Source: Ephydatia muelleri (taxonomy: Eukaryota > Porifera > Demospongiae > Spongillida > Spongillidae). From it: 64,000 nucleotides of DNA. The DNA lies in the NCBI GenBank assembly GCA_013339895.1, contig JABACO010000001.1, forward strand, positions 26,359,131 through 26,423,130. Direction: 5' to 3'. A program made the position numbers and the translations under genes. The notes below the pieces were generated by a model. It did no database searches and was not told the DNA's origin. It saw only the letters and a list, made by a program, of their open reading frames with translations. Shown in pieces: positions 32,991 to 43,034 of this stretch. Each line of letters starts with the position of its first letter. Positions within the stretch are counted from its first letter, which is position 1.

Positions 32991-33306
32991 CCGTCGTCCC
33001 ACCAGACGGCAATGACTCAGGCTGCTGCTGCTGCTGCTGCTGACTCCGGCCTTCGTCAAACACCTCCTTGGCCACGCACCTCATCACCGTCTTCAGGCTC
33101 TCCAGGGTTATCTCGACCCTCTGCTGGCTCTCTCTGCTGGTACCCTCGATCCTCTGCTGGTTCCCTCTGCTGGTACCCTCGACCCTCTGCTGGTTCGTTG
33201 AGGAAGCATCCTGCTGGTTCGCTGAGGAAGCATCCTGCTGTACTTGTGCAGATGTCGCACCCTGTTGCCCTTGCATATCCGCTGCTTGGTTTCCCTTTTC
33301 AGCCAT
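32977..33306 (-). CDS. Ngaro-2 leader ORF / first gag exon
   Basis: Starts MAEKGNQAADMQGQQ just inside A1. Has Gln/Ser/Asn repeats and RVEGTSRGNQQRIEGTSRE-type duplications, then the conserved helix EITLESLKTVMRCVAKEVFD, a Gln run (CAG repeat) and the GTTGKRK end. The donor-like GGGTAAGCG is in the same phase as in Ngaro-1. See the Ngaro-1 counterpart at 17898 for the proposed role. Confidence 0.7.
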   Translation of the reverse strand: MAEKGNQAADMQGQQGATSAQVQQDASSANQQDASSTNQQRVEGTSRGNQQRIEGTSRESQQRVEITLESLKTVMRCVAKEVFDEGRSQQQQQQQPESLPSGGTTGKRK

Positions 33307-33316
33307 CAGGAAACGC

Positions 33317-33475
33317 AAAAAAAAAAAAAAAAAAAAGATCTAGGCAAGCAGATGCGTCAGCCGCAGTAGAAATGGCGGATCAATAATGACACACGTGTTC
33401 GCTCGCCCTTTGCGCTTGCGCGGTCGCCCTACTTGATGCGCACCTGTTGGGTTAACTTCGTTTAACTGTATTTAA
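33317..33475 (-). repeat. Ngaro-2 repeat A1, main part
   Basis: Identical in layout to A2 but interrupted at TTAA (33472-33475). Its missing seven end bases (ACGGTAT) are at 38404-38410, beyond the K element. Confidence 0.92.
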
Positions 33476-33943
33476 AGGAGGAGACGCCACGTAAATAGTG
33501 GCGCAGGCCGTGCTCAAACTCCCGTATAAAAGGCGCTTGGATCCAACCGGAAATCACGTGAGCTCAACATCCTCAGAATGGCGTAGTTTTGTAAGCTGTT
33601 AGGATTCTCACCCACACTTGCTGGCTACATCGTTTTTACGTTGTTAAGACGGGCAGATCAAGTACTTCTTAGTACTCTATCGCACGCGTTTATTTGTTCT
33701 CGAAACAGACTCGCATTGTGTTTCAGTTTATACTGGAGAGTGCATTGATAACTGTTACAAGCTCTGCGAGGCTTTGCGTGAGTTTCAAAGGTGAGCGTGG
33801 CTGCATGAGCATTTGCGTGAGCAAACAAAACAATAAAATGGAGAAAACTTTTGAAAGCCCTGATTCCAGCTGTCTCATTTACTGGAAATCAAAAACCACA
33901 TCTCCACGTGCTGAAGTTTTTAGCAGGAGGTTTTCTGTGAAAT

Positions 33944-34866
33944 ATGTCTTCCGAACCTAGCGCCGTTCCTAGAATAAAGGTAAGGTTATGTTGTCAGGCA
34001 CACGATTCAGCAAAACGAATTAGTCAAATAAGTAACACAGGTAATATAGAGCAATGCAATTAGTAAACAAGCCAGTACTGTACATATATAGACATACACA
34101 AGCCAGAATCAGCCACATTCCTACTCATCTGTAGTTCAATTGTACCAGTGATCACCCACATTCCTACACACTCATTTATGCAAGGTTGTGGTTGAATGTA
34201 CCACTGGATGCCTGCCTGCGACCTTTGTGGCTGACCTAAGACAAGTCATAGACCATCACAACGCAGGAGGGGTATGCATAGAAATAACACGCCCCCAAGA
34301 TACCTGTCAAGTGCCAGCCACCAACTCTGGTTGTACAGGGCTCCAAGATATGCCAGCCAGTTCAGAAACTTGTACAGTGCAGTACCCACGAGGTAAATTG
34401 CTTGGTTGTCATAGCAACAATACCCCATTTATGCACTTTGTGGGCTTCCTCCATCAGGTTACTCAGGAGGAGACCCACCAGTGCTGAATGGTACTCCAAA
34501 TGAACCTTGTTGTCCACACTGCCTGTTTGGGCCTTGCATAATCCGTCGGCCACCTGTGTTCCTCACTGGGAGAGCTGTCCCATCCTTAGCCAATGACAGA
34601 AAGCGGTACAAACTTTACCAGCAATTCTGGAAGCTTTTGAAAGACCTGGGGTTGTGGGACCACCCAACATACCTGGCGAGGAAGGGATTGGTGACGCACC
34701 CATTGGACAGAAGAGAGATAATGCCAAAATGTGTACAAAATGTGAATGATCCAACCTTCGTATTAGAAAGTGTACTTATAATCTCTTTGCTACATAGGAA
34801 ATCAGAAGCAGGTATCCAAATCCAGTGGGCATTCCTTACACTAACTACAGATCATCATTTTTGTAA
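33944..34866 (+). CDS. K element accessory gene: Cys-rich PCCPHC protein
   Basis: Predicted exons: 33944-33979 (MSSEPSAVPRIK, then gtaagg), one or more uncertain exons around 34190-34280, then 34458-34741 and 34798-34866, separated by a 56-nt intron. The third block contains NGTPNEPCCPHCLFGPCII, a C-C-x2-C-x4-C cluster. An RKRYKLYQQFWKLLKDLGLW helix pair and RREIMPKCVQN follow, and the last exon ends EIRSRYPNPVGIPYTNY plus a short tail at a TAA. I remember similar small proteins next to transposases of this kind in cnidarians, but have no name for them. Probable zinc-binding partner of the transposase. A repeat of the LRQVIDHHN unit occurs at 35240-35270. Confidence 0.55.
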
Positions 34867-35572
34867 CAAGTTATTTAGTATTGTATGTGTTGCTGACCAG
34901 TACCTCTGACTCATAAATGTGTGCGTATATTGCTGCCTGTTCATTTGATTATCCCATTATGCACAGATAGCACGAGGGACATTCATCCATGCTATGGGAA
35001 AGTTGTGGAAATGAATGAACTGAATGGTTTCCAATACTGTTTTAGCTGAAATAGCTCAATCAATATAGAAAACATGTACATTTGCTTTCCTACAGTATTT
35101 CATGCAGATGAGAGATACGACTTTGCCAAGCCTTATCAATCCCATGTTTAGGCTTACAAAGGGCATCACTAGTAGCCTCCAGTCCATTCAAGACACACAT
35201 TCACCAAGTTCCAAGTGTCTATGTGCAGGCTTCGAGGTTGTCCTCAGGCAGGTCATGGACCACCACAACGTAGAAGGATGTACATGTAGTTTAGTAGTCA
35301 CACAAGTCCATCAAGTGCCAGCTGCAGCCACGGTTCAAGATCTGCAAGGAAAATGAGACGAAATTGATTTGCTTTCATAATGTACATAGATCATTGGCTG
35401 TCAGATGCAGATCTGACAAAGTAAATCTGTTGTTCGTACTGGTAGTTCTAAAAAGAACTGTTTTGAGATAAAGACAGGGATATCAATTCAGAAAATGAGA
35501 CCTGTGGCTGACAAAAGACATCTGGGCATAAAAATAATGTGAATATAGTAAATCACCTACAGCCACAGAACT

Positions 35573-38169
35573 TCAGTTATCTTCTTCCTCGTCATCCCCA
35601 CCATCCTCTGAACAAACATAGTCATCATCCTCACTGTCCACATAGTCTCCATCATACATAGCTGCATCATCTGGCAACACCATCTCATCATCATCTTCAT
35701 CATCCTGAAGTATCCTAAAAAGTACTTGTCTTACAACAATTATTAGGCATCACTGATCGTCACATACTGTTGAGACGTGATGTTCCTGAGAACGTACATA
35801 CTCCAGATGTTGTTTACAAAACGATACGTTTTCTTGACCAACACATTGTATGTGGAGTGATGGTCTGGTCGGCGAACATCTGTGTATTCGTGGTGACTTG
35901 TAGCCATCCTTTGACAGTTTTCATTCTGATTGATGTGGTTGCATAATCTCATCACACATACAGAACAAGCAGAACACTCACCCAATCCATCACAGCCAAG
36001 TTCATACGCATTTCAAATGTCTTGGTGTGGAAGTGAATTCTCTTTGGGAGGTAGGTGAGCAGTTGATGGTTAAACGACTCAACCCAGTAGGTATCCCGAC
36101 ACTGGAAGAACACAAATATGTACATTCACACGATATGTTGTTCATGTTACATACCAGATGGCACGAATCAGCGTTTTTGTAGATGAGGGTTTTTCGTAGT
36201 GCAGCCTCATATGCACTAATGGCTGCCGGCATAGTGAGAGGCTTCCTTTTTGGAACGTAACCTGGCTGTTGACAGGGACTCTCAGAAGAGCAACTTTGGT
36301 GATCACCCTGAATCACAGACAGGGATGCATATCACGTATGGAATGCACTAATGCACATAAAAGACACACATTCACATCACATACACAGACATACACACAT
36401 GCACACCCACCCACTATGTAAATACAAACCTGAAAGTGCTTGCTGATGTTCATGATCATTGCACGTAGACGGACAGGGTTGCCACCACAGTTCCTCATGC
36501 ACCAATACAAGTGCACCTTGGTGCACCTTGCTGAATAGCCAGATATTCCATTTTTAATCAATATGTCCAAAAAGTACATACCCTTATCAGAAAGTTCAGT
36601 GAACCACGTCCTATCCCTTGTACGGACCGTACCGGCACAGATATGACGCAACTGCTTCGCCACATTCTTAGTGCCTGCAATAACTCCAATCAATTCACCA
36701 CTGAAAACCAATAGATACCTTACCATGCCAAGTGTCGTAGGAATTGACCATTCCGAGTTGTCGTACATACAGCTTTATAGTAGCCTGGTAGTCATGGGCT
36801 ACCTCTGTGATGTTTAACCCTTTGTAAGAAAAAAAAAGTGAAATTGTTAAAAGTTTGGACACAAGAGCAAACCTCGGGCAATAACTTGAGGCAAGACTAT
36901 CTTAGTGCATGCCACCTCCCTGGTCTGAGCAACTCTGTGCTGCTGTCTGGAAAGAGTGGAAATTCCAACAATCCTATGTGTACTGAAATGGACGATACGC
37001 TGATAAACATGGGCATTTAGAACTTATGTGCATACCTTCCAGCCAGACAAGGTACCGTTGAGTGGTATGCATTTGACGTTGAATCGTGACGTGCATCAGT
37101 TATAACCCACTATATTGTAAAAATATTAATTAACTTTTTTTTTGTGGCACTCTAACCTCTCCACTTTTAGCATGGTGAGGGCTTTCCTTCACACGTTCAA
37201 CAGCAGCTTTCATGGACTCTTCTGCTACATCTGTCACCACTTGCTGGTAAAGTTGGTTTAGATAAACTGAATGAACATGGATTAGAACAGGATGTAAAAT
37301 AATATAAATCGATCATCTCAGCCCCCACCTGAACTGATGTATTTATGCTTCACTACACCCATACCAGCAAATAAAGCGAAATTCATGTACTGGCGAGGCA
37401 ACATGCCAGCACAGGTGAAAGCATGGACCAGTCTGCAAAAAGAATCACATTTACATTGATATTACTAAATCCAAATAGTACTCTTACTTCTGATTAGCAA
37501 GGTAATGACCAGACAGCACTCTGGAACTAGCCCAGACACGTGACTGCTTGCAGTGTGGGCAAACAAACTGGACCCTAGCTACATGTCCCTTCTAAGTGAG
37601 TAGTAAATGAGTTTTATACAGAGAATTGAACAGAATTACTTACGGTACTCATACCTTTATGAAAGAAGCTATAGTCCAAATTGAACAGAATTACTTACGG
37701 TACTCATACCTTTATGAAAGAAGCTATAGTCCAAGATGGGTTGGAGAGACAGCCACACTGCTGGACAAGGCCCGAACAAAGACTCTTGAAGGTCTTACGC
37801 TCGACCACAAAGAGGTATTGGTCACTGGCATCTTCGTCTCCCGTATAGATTCCTAAGTAAGTTAGTAAACCCAATTTTGTATAACCGAACGTACATGTAT
37901 GTATCCATCCAACTAACCTGCAGAATCCAACATCATTTCATTCCTAGAATAGGATGTTCTGCTATTTGAGGCCTGGACATTCTCGGGTTGTGTCAATACA
38001 CGGTCCAGCAAAGTATTCAACACGCTGATAGTAGCGTTCCGCTTGCAACCGGGTGCAAGTAGTTGCTTCGCTGCCTCAAATCTACGCAGAAAAGTTTCCT
38101 TTTCCTCTTGGACCCTTGCAGATGCAGTCTAAACCTAGAGTACGTATCTTCTGGTGAAGAGGTCGCCAT
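35573..38169 (-). CDS. K element transposase, multi-exon
   Basis: Exons read from splice signals: a first block to 37918 (ETFLRRFEAAKQLLAPG; frame differs from the ATG at 38169, so a small indel or missing exon there), 37852-37710, 37591-37488, 37432-37329, 37266-37157, about 36805-36747, about 36718-36431, 36306-36155, about 36103-35990, 35935-35750, and a final one ending EEEDN-stop at 35573. Landmarks: DASDQYLFVVERKTF, a CPHCK zinc pair in the 37591 exon, VNSYDTWHGTKNVAKQL (likely catalytic Asp, DTWH box) across a 51-nt intron, and WVESFNHQLLTYLPKRIHF near the C-terminus, all typical of one metazoan transposase family. The tail is very acidic. The exon(s) that should hold the first catalytic Asp, around 36840-37020, could not be read. 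Confidence 0.65.
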
Positions 38170-38485
38170 TATACGAACATGTGATCCAGTTTGTTAACTT
38201 AGTGTTATTAACTTCAGAAATGGTATTGTTGCATGAAATGGCATTCAAAACATGCATGCGTGCTTGAACTTGTACGCTGTAACTTTTGTTGCCAAGCCTC
38301 TAGCTCTATGTATAAGAAGCCACCATTTTTAATCTAAAACAGCCGCACGGCCGGTTGAAATTTTTGGATCCAAGCTCCTTTTATACGGCAACTCCTGCTT
38401 TAAACGGTATTTAAAGAATACGAATACGTTATACGAATTATTAAATATTTAAAGTTATTATTCGTATTTAACTTTATTTATTCAG

Positions 38486-38656
38486 TATTGAAGACATCGG
38501 CCACCCGATTTGGCCACAAACTATTTCAACCCTCCTCCGCAAACGCACACACACGCACAAAATGGAACTAGAAATCCGACACAGTGTCTCTGCTGTACGC
38601 AAATACTAGTAGACATGACACTTGGATACTTACCCCGACAACTTCAGGTGGGCGTA
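38486..38656. other. Target sequence S, copy 1, right fragment
   Basis: From the second TA to GGGCGTA. Matches 42863-43034 (ATTGAAGACATCGGCCACCC and onward). Confidence 0.85.
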
Positions 38657-38929
38657 CACAACGAAAAGTTTGTTCACGGTACAGGGGTGTATACAACCTG
38701 CGACAGGATTGTTTACGGGGTCGATATGAGAGGTGTAGAACAAGTCGGTACACGACCGAAAGGTACCACCCCTGATATATGCTGTAGCTAACAACTTGTA
38801 TCGATCCAGTCAACTACCTGCAACAGGGTCGTAAACAACCTGTACAAAAACAGATGAAATCCTTATATGGACTTTCACTACCGTAATTCCAATTAAATGA
38901 TAAAGTGATAAAGTGCATTGCAACTGTTA

Positions 38930-40396
38930 TTATAAAACACAATACAAAACACAATACACATTAAGGCAATACAGCAACTGTGTCCAGTCATGTAAGAACA
39001 CAAGCTTGGGATCTGCAACTTGCTCCCGCTCCACAGTGTTAAGAATTACAGATTTTTCAAACTTGCAGTGGTTTCCACATTCGTGGACCATTGAAACTGC
39101 CTTTTGAATCCTTGTGCTGTCCACAGTAAATAGTGTCCGTGATAGGGTGAAAAGTGGACATTCAAAATCATTAAACAGTGGCTGTCCATTAGGTAGCTGC
39201 AGTGCCAAGAAACCTTGTACCAGGCAAAGGGTACGACCCGACTTAAGTTGGATTGTTGTCAGTAGCTGACCCTATTTGAACTGGGATAAGAGATGAAATC
39301 ATAACAAAAAACTACATGAAGAATTTTTTTACCTCACAGAATGGAGGGTGCAATTCGACATAATCCCCCGAATGGACCAGCTCTGAACAGTTGGAGACGA
39401 CTGCTCTGTACTCTTGTACGTTGTCATCCATACTGCCCAGGTGTGTGATGACACTATAGGGAGTCTCGAGCTGTTGCAGTTCTAGAATCGTCCCGTCAAT
39501 TATGGTAGCATGGACCTTGAGAAGGTTTAGTTTCCCATTGTAGGATGTTGCCTATAAAAAATTTATAGACACATAAAATTATCCAATACATATAGCTAAC
39601 AACTCACCATACGTGCTGTTCCAGGCTTATAAATCTCTCTGTCTGCATTCAAAAGCTTGCTTGGAATGGAGTTAAAAAACCCTTGTACTTCATGTGTATC
39701 GTAAAGGTCTTTAACACCTTTACTGCATCTGTGTAAAGCTGGAGTTGAATACATGGATACAAATATCAGATGTGTAACCTTTCATTGCTGTTAAACAATC
39801 CTCCGCCACAAATGTAGCGCAGATGTTCTACAATAGCAAAGTGGTTAGCAATATCACGACTAGGAGCTTGCTTATTCCCATAGATATTTTGCAGACGCAC
39901 TGAAGAGTTAAAAGACTCACACCTGTATTTGAGATACTTTAACTGTAAATCCATGCATAACCAAAATCAATTTCCTGCACAATGCGTTTATACCACACGT
40001 ACACAAACACAACACAAAAACAGTGTACACATACTCACACACACACACAGTACAAACAACAACACAAAAACAGTGTACACATACTCACACACACACAGCA
40101 CAAACACACACATGCACACACACACATGCGCACACATGCAGACACACACACACATGCACACACATACACACACACAAACACATCTCTCACATGGACATAT
40201 ACTCACAAACGCACACCGGCACACAAACACTGAAATACACAAAACACACACACACACACACACAAACAACTCACAACCAAACAACCATACACAATCCTCT
40301 CTCACACACACCACACACACACAACCAAACAACCATACACAATCGTCTCTCACACACCACACACACACACACAACCAAACAACCATCTCTCACACA

Positions 40397-40471
<75 letters not shown>

Positions 40472-41165
40472 TGTACAGATGTACCGTTCTGCACTGAAGT
40501 TGGACCATAGTCTTGCATACTCTCAACAAGATGAAGGAAGTAATGAACCTTCTGCTTGCGTAAGAGGGAGGGCATGAAGTCTCTTACGGTATGCACAAAC
40601 CCCACACAGATCTGATGCAAAGTGTCAGCCTCAGCAGGGTCAAAGAAATCGCAATACGCAATACGGAACACCTGCAAAGCACAAAGTTTATACCAATAAA
40701 GTTTCAACTTGTATGCCTTACCTTTGACAGTGCCAATAGTACTTTTTGCTGTCCCTCTGTGAGGTACTGGCTTATAATAAAGAGCGCCATCTGAGACCAG
40801 GCCTTGTAGTCTCTCCCCACAAATGACTTGCGATGATAGCACACATTGCCATGAACTTTCACGTGAAATCCTGAAAAGTTGAAAGCTTTCATCCGAGCTA
40901 GTATTTCTTCCTTCTGCGCCTTGGAGAATGTAGCCATTACTTCTATGAGGAAATACTTTACAGGACCAAGCAGAAGAGTATGCAGCAACTCCAGTGGAAA
41001 ACATCTGTAGTGAAAGTTAGTAATTTATCAATCGTCGTTATATTACAGCTTACCTGTATGCATCACCAGGTATATGTAAGAGTGGGTTGGTGTCCTCCCA
41101 AACACCGTACAACGTGCGATGTTGATCTTTCAACTGTTGTGTGCGTTGAGAAGAGATCAAGCACT
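38930..41165 (-). pseudogene. T3: large transposase-like gene, 5' truncated
   Basis: Exons: 41165-41055 (ends NPLLHIPGDAYR), 41004-40722 (FPLELLHTLLLGPVKYFL, FVGRDYKAWSQMALFI), 40671-40485 (QKVHYFLHLVESMQDYGPTS), about 39922-39778 (CESFNSSVRLQ, QAPSRDIANHFA), about 39760-39608, about 39560-39336, and 39290-38930. This order of motifs matches a large transposon protein that I remember chiefly from basidiomycete fungi (LLHxxLLGxVKYFW, GRDFKA, ESFNxxxR, APSRDIA). I cannot name the superfamily; CACTA/Plavaka-like is possible. The intron after 40485 is almost pure CA repeat. The 5' end is lost at 41165/41166, where NLR2 sequence begins. Intact splice sites and frames suggest it was recently active. 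Confidence 0.6.
39966..40470. repeat. CA/TCTC microsatellite block inside a T3 intron
   Basis: Imperfect CA repeats with several near-duplicate ACAACCAAACAACCATAC units, ending in an uninterrupted ~70-bp CA run. Long open frames here are artefacts. Confidence 0.9.
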
Positions 41166-42572
41166 GTTCACACCAGTCACCACTACCAGCCCAGCACTGG
41201 ATCAGTACATGACCTCCTGCAATACATCATATGTGTGGCACAATGCATGCACACAACACTAGGGTCATTATGATGATGAACAAATAGTGGACACATGAAG
41301 TATAGAAATCACCATGACGCTGTACTAAATACTCACACACATGTGCATGTTCAAATGGATATGGGTCCCTATATCAACATGACACATTCACTGTTGTATG
41401 AAGGCTGTCAGTGTGTGTGCAAAGATGACACTTACTGGGGATGGTAGATGTTCTCTTGTGTTTCATGGCTGCTGGTGGCTCCACTACTTCTGCTCATGAC
41501 GCTTCAGTACAGTCTTGATCAGCACTTGGTACACTTCCGTGAGGGTTTGAGGAGGTTGGCTTCTGCTCTTCATCTGGTCCCTGAAGATCTGTACAATGAT
41601 GGCACAGTTAAGGGGACAATACATTAAGCCATGGATGTGAGGATGATGTTCAAGATAGGACATCAGCTGGTCCCTTAACTCCTTGTTGTGTTCAAGGGCT
41701 GCATCAACATACTCTTCCTTACCAAAGCCAATCACCTCAATGTACTGACACTTCTGATCTGGACACAGCTGATGGAGGTTTTCATTAGCAGTAGGCCGAC
41801 TAGATACCAGCACTGTCATCTTGGGAAGCACCACCCCTCTGATGATGTTAGCAAAGATGGATGATTTCTGTAGGTCTGGGGACAGCTCATCATAGCCATC
41901 AAGAACCATCATCACGCCATCTCCTTTGTTACTGTTGATCCACTCCATAACTGCCTCATGCTCTTGCTTTGGTTGCTCTTCATAGCGGAAGAGATCAGAC
42001 ACACACTTGGCATGCTGCACTCTCTCATCTCTCAAACGTAGGAGGACAACCAGGTGGTAGTCATGAAGGATCTCCTTTTGGGTCCAGCACACCCCAAGGT
42101 GCCAGCTGAATGTTGATTTCCCTATCCCGGGAATCCCTTCCACTATGATGCATCTAGCCCTCTCAACATCACCTAGTACTCCAACCTGCATGGAGTGGAA
42201 GACACACATTGAATGATCATGTACTGCTTCCTTTGCATAAGTAACTTTGGTTAACATATTTGCAGCCTGGTCATGCTAACACTTACTTGATCAATAGCTA
42301 TGGATCTTTTCAGTTTTTTAACCTCTTCTATCTTGGCATGGATCATTGCCAGAGTGCAAGTCACTAACTTCTCCTTGGGGAAGTCTTCAATGCTCTCAAT
42401 TGTAGACAAGTTGATGTAATGTATGGAAACTACACGTAGCCATTGTTCCCCACATGGCTTGACTTTATATACACCCTTCAGGTACTCTGCATACTTCACT
42501 ACTCCATCAGTGGTGGATTGATTGGAGGTACTAGCTAGTGGTGGAAAGTTAAGAGAACATACATGTAGCATA
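41166..42572 (-). pseudogene. NLR2: NACHT fragment nearly identical to NLR1
   Basis: Covers the equivalents of NLR1 9064-10431: the intron/flank with CCAGCCCAGCACTGGATCAG, the NACHT exon (42185-41436) and the preceding exon (about 42534-42287). Walker A EGIPGIGKST and Walker B MMVLDGYDEL are intact. Differences from NLR1: a 9-bp in-frame deletion after GFGKEE, scattered substitutions, and a 1-bp deletion near 41486 that creates a stop (KRHEQK-stop). The Death-domain exon and the pre-LRR exons are missing on either side. Both edges are abrupt: T3 at 41165 and a CA run followed by target sequence S at 42573. A captured or rearranged gene piece, not a working receptor. Confidence 0.88.
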
Positions 42573-42576
42573 TTAC

Positions 42577-43034
42577 ACACACACACAAATTAAATGACGC
42601 CGCTGTTTGCGCATGTTTAATGGAAAGCACAAGTTAAATACACTACAGATCTTAAGAATGAAGCTAGCGATTAAAAGAACCGATTGGTTATGTGACGATG
42701 AAACATGATGACCCGCCCTACGCTTGTGAAGTTGTTTCTGAAACAATAACTTCGCTTCTCACAATTGAGAAAGAGTTCAGCGTACCACCTTCCCCTTCCC
42801 CTTGCCGTAGCAAAGGGGGTACAGCATCCTCCTCGCCACTGATCCGGTCCACACATCACACGTATTGAAGACATCGGCCACCCGATTTGGCCACAAACTA
42901 TTTCAATCCTCCTCCACAAACGCACATACACGCACAAAATGGAACTAGAAATCCGACACAGTGTCTCTGCTGTACGCAAATAGACATGATCCATGAGACA
43001 TGGATACTTACCCCGACAACTTCACGTGGGCGTA
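42577..43034. other. Target sequence S, copy 2: empty integration sites
   Basis: Continuous version of the sequence that at 17655-38656 is split by Ngaro-1 (site 42663/42664) and the pogo-like element (TA at 42863-42864). About 455 bp, bounded on the left by a CA run in both copies. Its identity is unknown; no ORF is convincing. Confidence 0.9.

Larger units (their letters stand above)
33476..38399. mobile_element. K element: TTAA-targeting two-gene DNA transposon
   Basis: Flanked by TTAA (33472-33475 and 38400-38403). The ends read AGGAGGAGACGCC (left) and AGCAGGAGTTGCC (right, reversed), each followed by CCGTATAAAAGG(C/A)GCTTGG, so a TATA box is built into both inverted repeats. Two convergent spliced genes lie between. 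TTAA plus this gene set suggests a Kolobok-like or piggyBac-unrelated TTAA superfamily; the family name is uncertain. Confidence 0.78.
26771..38410 (-). mobile_element. Ngaro-2: second tyrosine-recombinase retrotransposon, minus strand
   Basis: Same family as Ngaro-1 but with different terminal repeats. Read on the minus strand: A1 (38410-38404 plus 33475-33317, split by the K element), leader ORF, gag, RT-RNase H, recombinase, B1 (27273-27120), A2 (27119-26956), B2 (26924-26771). It lies in the pogo-like element downstream of the transposase gene. Protein frames show three in-frame TGA codons and one deletion, so this copy is dead. Confidence 0.88.
24108..38485 (+). mobile_element. Pogo-like (Tc1/mariner-related) DNA transposon, filled with nested insertions
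   Basis: Terminal inverted repeats begin CTGAATAAATAAAGTTAAAT at 24108 and, reversed, end at 38485; at least 25 bp match. TA lies outside both ends (24106-24107 and 38486-38487), while the empty copy has a single TA at 42863-42864. Removing the nested Ngaro-2 leaves a ~2.7-kb element with one DDE transposase gene. TA duplication plus a DDE_1-type transposase indicates the pogo/Tigger side of Tc1/mariner. Confidence 0.88.

Noticed and set aside
31722-33043. Plus-strand frames of 407, 323 and 204 codons (GTPFPAIYVASYPP repeats)
   Set aside because: Antisense to Ngaro-2 and produced by the 47-bp array in all three frames; the sense strand explains the sequence as an intronic hairpin array.
39929-40577. 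His/Thr-rich frames of 193 and 184 codons and Cys/Val-rich antisense frames
   Set aside because: CA microsatellite translation inside a T3 intron.
38486-43034. The two S copies as long terminal repeats around 38657-42576
   Set aside because: S lacks TG...CA ends, a primer-binding site and a polypurine tract, and the enclosed genes are T3 and an NLR piece, not gag-pol. Copy 1 also extends left far beyond the would-be boundary.
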